DNA of 64,000 nucleotides from Telopea speciosissima. Its lineage: Eukaryota > Streptophyta > Magnoliopsida > Proteales > Proteaceae. The notes beneath the pieces were generated by a model. The model saw nothing but the letters and a program-made list of their open reading frames with translations, made no database searches and was not told where the DNA came from. The stretch covers positions 66,458,984-66,522,983 of the forward strand of contig NC_057919.1 of NCBI RefSeq assembly GCF_018873765.1, in the 5' to 3' direction. The position numbers were made by a program, and so were the translations under genes. Below, one piece after another: positions 10,701 through 22,700 of this stretch; the first letter of the stretch is position 1, and each line of letters opens with the position of its first letter.

Positions 10701-13700
10701 AGGATTTTGGTAGGTCTTCTTTATAGGAAGCCATGAAGAAGGATTTCTCCTTCGTATACACCAGTAGCTCCCCCTGTTCTCTGTTCTCCTGTGCACTAGG
10801 AGGCTCCCCCTCAACAACAGTATCCACAGAGGGTTCCCCCTCAACAATAGTATCCACAGAATTTTTCTTTCCTTTGTCAATCTGAAAAGGGGAAATAGGG
10901 ACAAGAGAGGGGAAAGGAAATGAAACAAACTCGGGAACCTCTTCACCCTCAACACCACCACCAAGAGATGAACACTCCCCCTGAAGAGGTGACTGAAAAT
11001 ACGGTATGGTTTCAAAGAAATGGACATCTTTGGAGAGAATCCACCGACGAGTAGGAGGATGATAACATTTATACCCTTTAGAGGTAGAGGAATACCCAAG
11101 AAAGATGCATTTTAGGGCCTTAGGATCCAATTTAGTGCTGGCAGATTTGCTAATGTGTACATAGCAAATACAACCAAACACCCTTGGAGGAAGAAAAAAG
11201 GAAGAAGACCTTGAGGGTAGAACATCAAGAGGAACCTGGAAGTTCAAGACACTAAAAGGCATGTGATTAATAAGAAAGACAGGAGTGAGTAGGGCATCAA
11301 ACCAAAAGGTTTTTGGAACATGCATGGTAAACCAAAGGGATCTAGCCACTTCAAGGAGATGGCGATTTTTCCTTTCAGCCACCCCATTTTGTTGTGGGGT
11401 ATCAACACAGGCCACCTGATGAATAATGCCATGGTCAGAAAAAAAGGTTTCCAAACCATTATACATATACTCCCCACCTTTGTCAGGACGAACAATTTGG
11501 ATCCGAGTGTGAAATTGGGTATACGCTAACTCATAAAAATGTTTAAATGCAACAAGACATCACTCTTATGTTTCAAAAGGTAAACCCAAGTAACCCGAGA
11601 ATAGTCATCAATGAAAGAAACAAAGTAGCGGAAGCCACGCAAAGAGGTAACAGGGGAAGGTCCCCAAACATCAGTATGAATATGATGAAAAGGTGAAGTA
11701 GATCTATTTCCAGTAGATGAATAAACTGTTTTACAACTTTTGGCAAATAGACAAGTTTCACAATGAAAAACATGAGTGACAGGAAAAGAAGTAAATAAAT
11801 GTGGCAACAATTTCCTCATAATAGAAAAGGAAGGGTGCCCCAAACGACGATGCCAAAGCAAAATTTCCTCCTGAGTACGTCCACCTTCTTGCCCACAAAC
11901 ATAGGACTGAGCTTGCACAACAGGGGAAGCACCAGTTTCCAAAACATACAAGCCGTTAGCTTCACGACCACTGCCAATCACCCTCCTCGTCACCAAATCC
12001 TGAAAGAGACAATGGGTAGGAAAGAAGGTGGCAAAGCAGTTCAAAGATTTAGTCAATTGGCTAATTAAAAGAAGGTTAGTGGCAAAGTTGGGAACATGAA
12101 AGACAGACTTCAGGGGTAAAAGTGGTGCAACTTGGATATCTCCCTTACCAGAAATAGAAGAGAAGGAACCATCAACAATTTTTACCTTATCTTTCCCAGA
12201 ACAAACAGAATAGGAGTTATACAGTTTAGACCTACTAGTCATATAATCCGTGGCACCTAAGTCAATGACCCAAGCTGTAGTACCGGAGGAGGAAGAGGCC
12301 TGCAGTGCAGTGGATGTAGGAGTAGTAGAGGAACCATCCAGATGGGCCACAATCCGGCGAAATGCAGCAATGTCTTCTTTGGAAAGGGAGGAGGGATCAG
12401 ATTCAAGGACTCCAACATGAGCCTTAGGTCCCTTCTTCCGCTGCCCTTTCAGTCCCCCAGAGGAACCAGAAGGAGGCTTCCCATGGAGATCCCAACAGAA
12501 GTCCTTCGTATGCCCAGATTTGCCACAATGGTCACATAAGAAACGGCCCTTCGCAGCTCCCTTAGCAGCCCCCTTATCAACTCCCTTAGTGGAGTCCTGA
12601 GGGGTGGAAGAAACCAGAGCAGAGTGCTCAACAGTGGGAGCAGTCCCCATGGCACCCCTACGGGTCTCCTCACTTTGTAGATATCCACACACCTCCTTCA
12701 GTGAGGGAAGACTTGGGCGGCCAAGGATTTGTACCCTAAGAGGTTCAAAATCAGAATTAAGGCCTCCAAGGAGAAACAAGACCCTCTCTTTCTCAAACAG
12801 CCGGTGCACTTTGACCTCATCACCAGGACACAACTGAAGATCTCTATAGTGATCATACTCCTCCCACAGGCCCACAGCAAGACTATGGTAGTCAGAGATG
12901 CTTCTATCACCCTGGCGCAGGCTAACAATCTGTTGGAGAAGTTGGTACACCTTTGTAGAGTCCCCAACTCGATCAAAAATATGGGCCACACTGTCCCAAC
13001 TGTCTTTGGCAGTCTCCTTGCCCATAAATCTTCTTCCAATATCAGGCTTCATTGAGAAAAGCAGCCAGGCCATCACAAGAGAATTCTCAGTGTCCCATTT
13101 GGAGTATCCTCGGTCAGTAGGGAGGGGAGCCTTGATGCTGCCATTGATGTATCCCATCTTCCCCCTACACCGAAGAATCAATTTCATAGATCGGGACTAA
13201 TCCAAATAGTTGTGGTTCTCAAGCTTGGCAATAGGAAGTTGGATATTGGGGCTCTCAAAGGAAGAAGGGAGAGAAGGAGCTGTTTCCACAAGGGGCAAGG
13301 GTGTTTCAACATTTTTCTCACCCATATTTGATCTTAAATCAACCACTTAGAAGATGTAAACAGCAGCACTTCAAGCAAACAGATTTCTCTCAAAACAGTA
13401 GCACAAAACAGGGCAAACAATAGCAAAAAAAGGCTAGAAACACTTGTAGATCTTCAGAAAATACTCAAACAGCAGCGGAGTAAAGATGACTTAGATGAGT
13501 AATCCTCCTTACCAAAAAAGGATGCAAATGAACCATAAACAATGGCCAAACAAGGTTCTATTGAAGAGCAGGTGCCAATCTAGACTCTAGCTGGCGGAAA
13601 TTCTGGGCAGAAGTGCAGAACAGCCAAACCGAGATCTCTTGTGGATGAATGGATGCTTGCAGAAGGCTTAAGAGGAGCCAAGGAGATCAAAGAGGACCCC

Positions 13701-16700
13701 CAAACGAAACTAAAGCACTAAGAAGCACTCCATTTGGTTTCCAAACAAGAGAGAAACAAGTCAGAGAAGATAACCTAACTAGACCTTTGAACAGCAGCAG
13801 TAACCAAGTGAAAGAAAACCTTCTTCACTCCCCAAACTTCCTTCGAACACTTGCAAACAGCAGGATCAATGCTCTGATACCATGTTATCTTTTAGAGTGC
13901 AAGAAGGAGAAGAGAAGAAAGCTGAAGAGAGCAGCCACGGTTTTGGTTTGGTGTGTTATGTCTCAAAACAAGAGACTAACATGCTTATATTGAAAAGAAT
14001 ATATAATTACACTCAGGCCCTTGGCCTTATACAAATGACACATAAAGTACATAAAACAGGGGTTATGTACATATATACCCCTGATACAACTATTCTTAGC
14101 ATGAAGAACCTAAGTACTGTTGACCTTGTTGCTGATCAGAGGAGATTTTCAACACCTCTGGCAATCCTTTCTTGAGGTTTCCTTCTGAAAACCTTCAAGG
14201 GTGTTGATCTCATCAGCTTGTGGTCTGTTGAGACTGATCTTTTGGGATTCCATTCCCCCTCCAAGAACCCCCTCACTCGATGGTGAATTGGCCCTGTTTT
14301 GAGGCCTGTTGTGTGTGATACAAGAAATCTTCTATTTCAGCCCTAAATCAAGAACTGATAGAACACCATATTAAGCCGTCAGTTTTGCTTGAATTTTTGA
14401 GGTTTTATTCCATCTATTCACCCCTTCATTCGATGGTAATCTCATTCCCAATCTCCTTGTGTTTCTGTGGTTCTTGAATACAAGTTATTTCTGATTTATG
14501 AACCCTAAATCAGCTCTGCAATAGGTGTTTATAGCTACTGCCTATTGTTCTATTTGGCCGGGTTATTTATTATGTTTGTTGGGTATTATTGGGGGATTCT
14601 AAGGGTTGAAATAATATGTTGTTACTACTGTTGAGCAAACATATATACTGATATCAGATCTGAACCAGTATCTGTTTGGGGTTTAATTCTGTGATTCCAT
14701 CTGGGGTTAGGTTAGTTGAGGCCTAGCTTTACATTAATTCGTATCAGAGCCATGGCTGAGGAGAGTTCCAATGTTCCAAACCAGGCTCCAAAAGCTACTA
14801 ACCTATCTCTTGCTGAAGTAGTTAGACAGTTGACAGAGAGGTTGTCTACCATGGAGCAACGTTTCAACTCTTACACTTCACAAACCACAAACGGGGGGAC
14901 AACAACAAACTACAATCAACTGTTCTCCTCGGACCTTTCGTCGACAAGCACAACGGACTATCGTTACACCAGCCCCCTATGATGACTACACTCCAACACA
15001 ATTTGATCGTGATGCAAATCCATGAGTTCGATGATAAGCACAAGGTGAAGCTGGAATTGAAAGAGTATGACGGGAAGCACAACCTACAAACACTTTCATG
15101 ATTGGCTGAGTGCACTTGATGACTTTCAATTGGTTCAACCTTTTGGAAGATCAAAATTTGAGGTTGGCACGTACCAAATTGATAGAAGATGATGGGTGTA
15201 ATTATGAAGATAAGTTACAGCTTCGCTGAGAAGAGCCTACTACATGGGAGGAAATGAAGGATACGTTGATGGACAACACTTGCCTCAAACCTTTCGATGA
15301 AAGTTCCATGATCAACTTAATACCCTTCACCAATTTTCCTTGATAGTTGAAGAGTACATGGATAAGTTTGATGGTCTTGTCTCACGTACTGGAGTGGACG
15401 AAGATGATGACCAGCTACTTTCTCGCTTCAGGTTGGGTGTACGGGCTGTTATCTGTGACAAGATGGGAGTGACCCTTATGTTTAGCTTGAACGATTGTTT
15501 TGAGAAGGTAATGGATGCTGAAGATCTATCCAAATCAGCTCCTCAGCGTTTTAATCCACAAACCGGAGATGGCAAGAAGAATTTTATAGCAAGCAAGCCA
15601 AGTGGATTCCTTACCCGAGCTCCACAAGTTACAATGGATAAGTGTAAGGCTCCTATGGTTAATCGAGGTGCCACTAGGTGCTATCATTGTAATGGGTTCG
15701 GACACTATGTGGAATTCTGCCCACAACGGGGTAAATCAAATTGAATAATCGGTTCATCGCAGCTATTGAATCCAACCCTGATATGTTAGTTTGCTAACCT
15801 CAATTAGATGATGATTGGGCTGTTAATGTTGCCCTTGAGGGAGAGGACTACAAATGATGGCATTGATGATGATATCTATGAGATTAACGTCGTTTCTCAA
15901 ATTCTGGTTTTCGAAGCTAAAGGTGAAGATTGGAGACGACATTGCATCTTTTATACCTTGATGACTAGTGGACCAACAACCGCACAAATCATTATGGACA
16001 GTGGGAGTTGCGTCAACATCGTGTCACAAGCCTTCTTTATTGAAGGAAAGCTAAAATTGGAACCACATCCACAAAATTACAAGGTGTCACTCCTTAACAA
16101 TGACAACGGGGTTCTGTGCCTTTGAAAAATTTAGGTTGTGAGGAAGATGTGTGTGCGACGTCATACCTATGGTGTTGACTGATGTTCTGTTTGGATGGCC
16201 TTGGATGTACGACAACAACGTGTTGGTGGGAGGCACCAAAAGTGCTTCCCTGACTTTGAGGGAAAGCTCTTAGTGTTGAATCCATTCAATGTACCCATAA
16301 TGAAGCCAAAGCTTAGAGCTGCCCAAGCAAAGTGACAATAGATTTTGAAGTCTATAGTCATGAAACAGTCCACAAGGCAAGACACAACATGATGGGGCAA
16401 GTACAAGTAAGGGGCAGCATACAGGGCAAAGGCTACTAGCCTTACTTCATTGAGAGTTCTTAGCCACCAGTGAAGAAATGGGCTTGATTTTAGCATTAGT
16501 TATCAAGGAAGTTGTGTCAGTAATTAAAACCAACTTCCCTAAACCTATAAGAGGGTTACTTTCTGATTTCGCAGACTTGATGATTTGCCCAGTGAGCTAC
16601 AACCAATGAGGGATATACAACACGTCATTGATCTAGTGCCAGGTTCAGTCTTACCTAACCTCCCCACTTATCATCTCAGCCCTACTGAGCACGCGGAGCT

Positions 16701-19700
16701 CAAGAGACAAGTGGACGAGTTGCTACGTAAAGGTTTCATCATGGAGAGCATGAGCCTATGTGTTGTACCAGCATTACTTACCCTAAAGAAAGACGGAACA
16801 TGGCGTATGTGCATCGACAATAGAGCCATCAACAAGATCACCGTCAAGTATGGGTTTCCGATTCCTCGACTTGACGATACGTTAGACATGCTGACCGGTG
16901 CCACCATCTTCTCCAAAATTGACTTAAAGAGTGGATATCATCAGATTTGAATCCGTCCCGAAGATGAGTGGAAGACGACGTTCAAAACCAAGGATGGACT
17001 ATACAAGTGGAAAGTTATGCCCTTTGGTCTATGTTAGAGGTAAGGGGGAGTCGTGAATAGGCTAGTGTCAGCCCCTATTCACGATTCCCCTATTGGGGGT
17101 ATTTTTGTCTATTGGTGTTATTTGTCTTTACCCTATTTAATAATATGTTTTGGGGGCAGTCAAGTTAACGGCTGCAGCCCCTATTCAGCAGCTTCTCTTC
17201 TTCCTCCTTCTCTTTTCTTCTTCTTTCACTTATTTTACATGGTATCAGAGATAGGACTGTAGAGGTCGATTATTGATCCTCAATCCTCTCTCTATTCCTG
17301 CGTTTTAATTTGTATAAGCTTGCGGATTTGAAGAATCAAGGTTTTGGAACTTCTCGTGGTCTCATCTTAAAGGGGATGCAGCACCCTTTGCTGCAGTTTT
17401 ATGGTTTTATTTGAGACTAGTTCATGACTATATAAAGAACTAGGTCTCGGTGGTTTATGTTTTTGGATTTGGATTGAGTTATTGACTGGCGTGTATTGGT
17501 TGTGATTGATTGGAGGTCGTAAAAGGTTGTATCACCTTGCTGCCCTACAGTTTCAGAACTGTTTGTAATTTCAGAGGTGTTTGAAAGTAAGAAGTGGGTG
17601 CTGTCCATCAGTTTGCTAGTTCAGAAGTGATTGCTGTCCATTAATTTCACTCTGTCCGTGACTTCTCTGTGAAGATTTAATTTGGTTTAGTTCAGCATGG
17701 GTGATGCAAAGACTACTGTGACAGAATTGTCCTCCTCTTCTCATCGCATTTCCGAAAGGAAACTTGAAGGGCTTACTAATTTTCAGCAATGGAAGAAGGT
17801 GGTTCGATTGGCCTTGACGGGGTGTGATCAACAGGATCATCTCACCGAGCCAAAGCCTAAAGGAGACACGACATGGGATACGGTGGATGTAAGAATATTG
17901 AGTCAGATGTTGAACTCAATGGATAATCAGATTGCAGACCTGATTACTCACATTGACACAGTAAAGGACTTATGGGACTATTTGAATGTCCTCTATTCTG
18001 GGAAGGACAACTTGTCTTGGATTTATGACCTGTCCCAAGCTTTTTATAAGGTGGATCAGAAGACTCTACCTGTAACCCAATATTTTGCAGAATTCAAGCA
18101 ACTATATGAGGAGTTGAATTCCATTCTTCCTATCACGTCTAATGTGAAAGAGATGCAGCAACAGCGAGAGCAGCTGGCTGTTATGGTATTTTTGGGTGGG
18201 CTTCGAAAAGAATTTGAGCCAGTATGGTCTCAAATCCTCGGTGGGGATAGAGTCACCACACTCTCAGAAGCTTTTTCAAGACTTTTACGGGTTTCTCGTG
18301 AGAACAGCCAAGATTCCTCTCATGGTAATGAGAATTCTGCCCTTGCAGCCTTCCCCAACTGTGGGTCCAGTAGTGGGACAAGTACGGGCAGCAGTGGTGG
18401 TAGCCGTGGTCGTGGGTCAGGGAACAGTAAAGCACCCACATCCGGTACTTCAGAGACTTCAGGACAGGTGCGCACTTGTCATCATTGTGGCAGAGCTGGT
18501 CACATTCAGCGCTTTTGTTGGAAGCTTCATGGTAAACCACCTCAGTTTGCAAATTCAGCCAGCAGTGATCCGGTGGTTACTCCTCCTTCTAAGCCTAAGG
18601 GTAAAACAATGACTATGTCTGATGAAGACTATGAGCGGTTTACGCAATTTCAGAATTCTCAGTCATCTCAGTTCTCCACTGCCACCCTAGTTCAGCCAGG
18701 TAATGCTATTGCATGCCTATCATCTACTTCTCGTCCCTGGATCATTGATTCAGGTGCTTCGGACCATATGACTGGAGCATCAAGTATTTTTTCTTCATTT
18801 CGTGAATCTTCTTCTGATGTTGTGTTAGCCGATGGGTCTCTTGCTAAAGTTCGGGGTACAGGCACTGTGCATGTTACCCCCTCTTTGTCGTTGTCTTCCG
18901 TTTCTTACTTGCCCAAATTTCCTTTCAATTTATTATCTGTTCGAAAATTTGCCAAAGCTAACAATTGTTCGGTTACCTTTTTTCCTGATTATTGTGAGTT
19001 TCAGGATCTCCAGTCGAGGAAGACGATTGGTAGAGGTCGCGTATCTGGGGAACTGTATCTTCTTGACGACGCATCCACTGTGGCGTGTTCGAGTGTGGCA
19101 CTTCCTCATCAGATTGACTGTCGTTTGGGTCATCCTTCATGGCAGAGTTTGAAGATTTTAGATAGTCGGTTTCAGTCCTTGTCTAGTTTGCAGTGTGAGT
19201 CTTGTCAGTTTGGGAAACTTCACCGTGTAAGTTATCCCCCTCGAGTCAGTAACAAGGCTGTCCAACCCTTTTCTTTAGTTCATTCGGATGTGTGGGGTCC
19301 GTGTCCTGTTTCGTCTGTGTTGGGTTTTCGTTACTTTGTCACTTTTGTAGATGACTTTTCCAAAGTTACCTGGATTTATTTAATGAAGGATCGTTTAGAA
19401 TTATATTCCATTTTCTGTACTTTTGTGCTTGAAATTCAGAATCAATTTACTACTTACTTTGAAAGTTCTTCGAAGTGACAATGCAAAAGAATATTTTTCT
19501 GCTCCTTTTAATGAGTTTATGGTTCAACATGGGATCATTCATCAGTCCTCTTGTGCGGATACACCTCAACAAAATGGTGTAGCTGAGAGGAAGAACAGAC
19601 ATTTGATGAAAGTTACTCGATCTCTTTTATTTGGGATGAAAGTGGCTAAAGTTTTTTGGGCTGATGCTGTTTTGACTGCATGTTATCTTATTAACCGCAT

Positions 19701-22700
19701 GCCTTCTTCTGTTTTGGGTGGTGCATTCCATATTCTTTGTTGTTCCCTTCCCATCCGTTGTTTGTCTTACTACCCCGTGTTTTGGGTGTATTTGTTTTAT
19801 TCGGGATCATCGTCCTAGTCGCTTTAAGTTGGATCCTAGAGCTCTTAAATGTCTTTTCGTGGGGTATTCGAAAACCCAAAAGGGTTACCGGTGTTCTTCT
19901 TTTGATTTGCGAAAGTACTTGGTTACTGCTGATGTCTTTTTTTTTTAATCTACTCCATTTGTTGCATCCTCACTGCCTGCTTCGGAGATGGACGATGATC
20001 TCCCTCTTTATGTTGTCGATACTTCTTCTCCTGTGTAGGATCCTTTGCCTCCGGTGCCACCTCCTACCAAACCACTGGATGTTTTTCATCGTTGCCCACC
20101 TGATGCACCGACACATCGCATTACACCTATGGAGAGATACAGTACCCAGGCAGCACCATCTACCATGTTGTCCTCACCTTTAGATCCTACTTTAGGTACT
20201 TCCTGCTCTGTTACTGTACCTCCTATTTCTGATCTTGATGTTCCTATTGCTACCCGTAAGGGGGTTCGCAGTTGTACCCAACACCCTATTGATCGTTTTG
20301 TGTCCTATGCTCGTTTGTCCTCTTCTTTTGTTGCTTGTTTATCTATTATTGATAGTTATCCTATTCCTAAGTCGATGGTAGAGGCCTTGGCTCATCCTGG
20401 GTGGAGGGCTGCCATGACTGAGGAGTTATCTGCTCTGAAGAACAATCAGACATGGGAGCTTGTTTCTTTACCCTCTGGTAAGTCTGCTATCGGTTGTCCC
20501 TGGATCTTTGTGGTGAAGGTTAATCCTGATGGGTCTGTGGCTCGGTTGAAGGCCCGTCTTGTTGCTAAGGGCTATGCCTAGGTGTATGGTGTGGACTATC
20601 TGGATACTTTCTCTCCGGTTGCAAAGCTTACTTCTGTCCGCATTTTAATTTCCTTGGCTGCTATACATCATTGGCCATTATTTCAGCTGGACGTCAAGAA
20701 TGCGTTCTTGCATGGGGACCTCCTTGAGGAGGTGTATATGGAGCAACCTCCTGGTTTTGTTGCTTAGGGGGAGTATGGTAAGGTGTGTAAGCTGAGGAAA
20801 TCTTTGTATGGGCTGAAGCAGTCACTGCGAGCTTGGTTTGGCCGCTTTACAGATGTTGTGCTGGAATTTGGTTTGACTCGGTCTGAAAGTGATCACTCAG
20901 TGTTTTTCAGGCAGTCAGATGCAGGGAAGATATTTTTGGTAGTTTATGTAGATGATATTGTTATTACAGGGGATGACTCTTCAGGTATTGAGAGCTTGAA
21001 GACATATTTGGGACAGCAATTCCAGACTAAGGACCTGGGACAACTAAAGTACTTCTTGGGTATTGAGGTAGCTCAATCAAGGAAAGGGATTTCGCTCTTA
21101 CAGCGAAAATTTTTATGTGCTTGATTTACTTTCACAGACAGGATTACTGGGCTCTAGGTCTTTGGATACTCCTATGGATCCAAATGTGAAACTCATGGCA
21201 GAGGATGGGGATGTTCTGGATGATCCAGAGAAGTATCGAAGGCTTGTAGGGAAACTCAACTATTTGATTGTGACTAGACCTGACATCTCTTTTCCTGTTA
21301 GTGTACTAAGTCAATTTATGTCCGCCCCCAGGACAGCTCATTGGGAGGCAGTTATAAGGGTGTTGAGATATATTAAGAAGGATCCAGGCCGTGGTCTGTT
21401 GTATTCTAATCATGGTCATAGAAGGATTGAAGGATTTACTGATGCGGATTGGGTAGGATCTCCTATTGATAGAAAGTCTACTTCGGGCTATTGTGTCTTT
21501 GTTGGAGGGAACCTTGTTTCATGGAAGAGCAAGAAACAGACTGTAGTAGCTCGGTCTAGTGCAGAGTCGGAGTATCGGGCTATGGCTCATGGCACTTGTG
21601 AACTAATGTGGATTAAACAGTTGATGACGGAACTGGGATTTGGTGATGATTCCCCTATGCTGTTGTGGTGTGACAGTTAGGCTGCTATTCATATTTCTGA
21701 GAATCCGGTGTTTCAAGAGAGAACGAAACACATTGAGGTCGATAGTCATTTTGTTCGTGAGAAGTTGCAGCAAGGGATTATTTCCCCTCGCCATATTCGC
21801 ACTGGGGAGCAGCTTGCTGATTTGTTCACCAAGTCTTTGGGAAGTATGAGAGTGAATTACATTTGTACCAAGCTGGGCATGATTAACATCTATGCTCCAG
21901 CGTGAGGGGGAGTGTTAGAGGTAAGGGGGAGTCGTGAATAGGCTAGCGTCAGCCCCTATTCACGATTCTCCTATTGGGGGTATTTTTGGCTATTGGTGTT
22001 ATTTGTCTTTACCCTATTTAATAATATGTTTTGGGGGCAGTCAAGTTAACGGCTGCAGCCTCTATTCTGCAGATTCTCTTCTTCCTCCTTCTCTCTTCTT
22101 CTTTCTTCTTCTTCTTTCACTTATTTTACAGTCTACAATGCTCCGAGCACTTTTATGCGAGTCATGACACAAGTGCTCGAACTATTCATCGGCAAATTTC
22201 TCGTGGTGTACTTTGACGATATACTCATATACAGCATAGCTTAAGATGAGCACCTACATCTGAGGTGTGGATAAGAGTGTTGTATACTGAAAAGCTCTTC
22301 ATCGACCTCAAGAAATGTTCGTTCATGTTACCTAAAATGATTTTTCTTGGGTTTATTGTGTCGTCTCAAGGTGTAGAAGCTGACCCCGGAGAAGATCAAG
22401 AGTGTAGTAGATTAGCACTTACCTAAAACTTTAACCGAGGTCAGACATTTCCATGGCCTAGCCTCATTCTATCGTCGTTTTATTCAGAATTTCAGTGCCA
22501 TAAGGCACCTATTACTGAATGCTGCATGAAGGAGAGTAAAGGAGAATTCCAATGGACACCGGCTGCCACTAAGGCTTTGCATTGATCAACGTAAAGTGAT
22601 GGAAGCTGCAGTACTATGTCTACCTGATTTTTGTCGTATCTTCAAAGTGTCACTGATGCATCCCATGTTGGGATTGGAGGTGTTCTGATACAAGTGGGGC

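Larger units (their letters stand above)
8737..14101 (-). mobile_element. Copia element 1, nested in the gypsy 5' LTR, minus strand
   Basis: The 219-bp LTRs at 8737-8955 and 13883-14101 differ at about four positions by eye. They start TGTTATC and end AACA or AGCA. The target duplication TGAAG is at 8732-8736 and 14102-14106. On the minus strand the primer-binding site TGGTATCAGAGC (13871-13882, initiator Met tRNA type) abuts the 5' LTR, and the polypurine tract TTGAGGGGGAG (8956-8966) abuts the 3' LTR. Element length is 5365 bp. The polyprotein is broken by one nonsense codon and several frameshifts, so it is structurally complete but inactive on its own. Confidence 0.95.
17032..22130 (+). 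mobile_element. Copia element 2, nested in the gypsy reverse transcriptase, plus strand
   Basis: LTRs at 17032-17239 (208 bp) and 21913-22130 (218 bp) both run TGTTAGAGGTAAGG to TTATTTTACA. They differ by about six substitutions and a ~10-bp length change in a CT-rich tract. The target duplication is GTCTA at 17027-17031 and 22131-22135. The primer-binding site TGGTATCAGAG starts at 17240 and the polypurine tract GTGAGGGGGAG ends at 21912. Length is 5099 bp. The polyprotein carries several TAG stops and frameshifts. Confidence 0.95.

Noticed and set aside
12449-13055. Several overlapping frames on both strands in copia 1
   Set aside because: They are shadows of the copia gag frame at 11526-13187.
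18196-18612. A 138-codon frame in copia 2
   Set aside because: Shadow of the gag frame 17697-19478, which holds the zinc knuckle and protease motifs.
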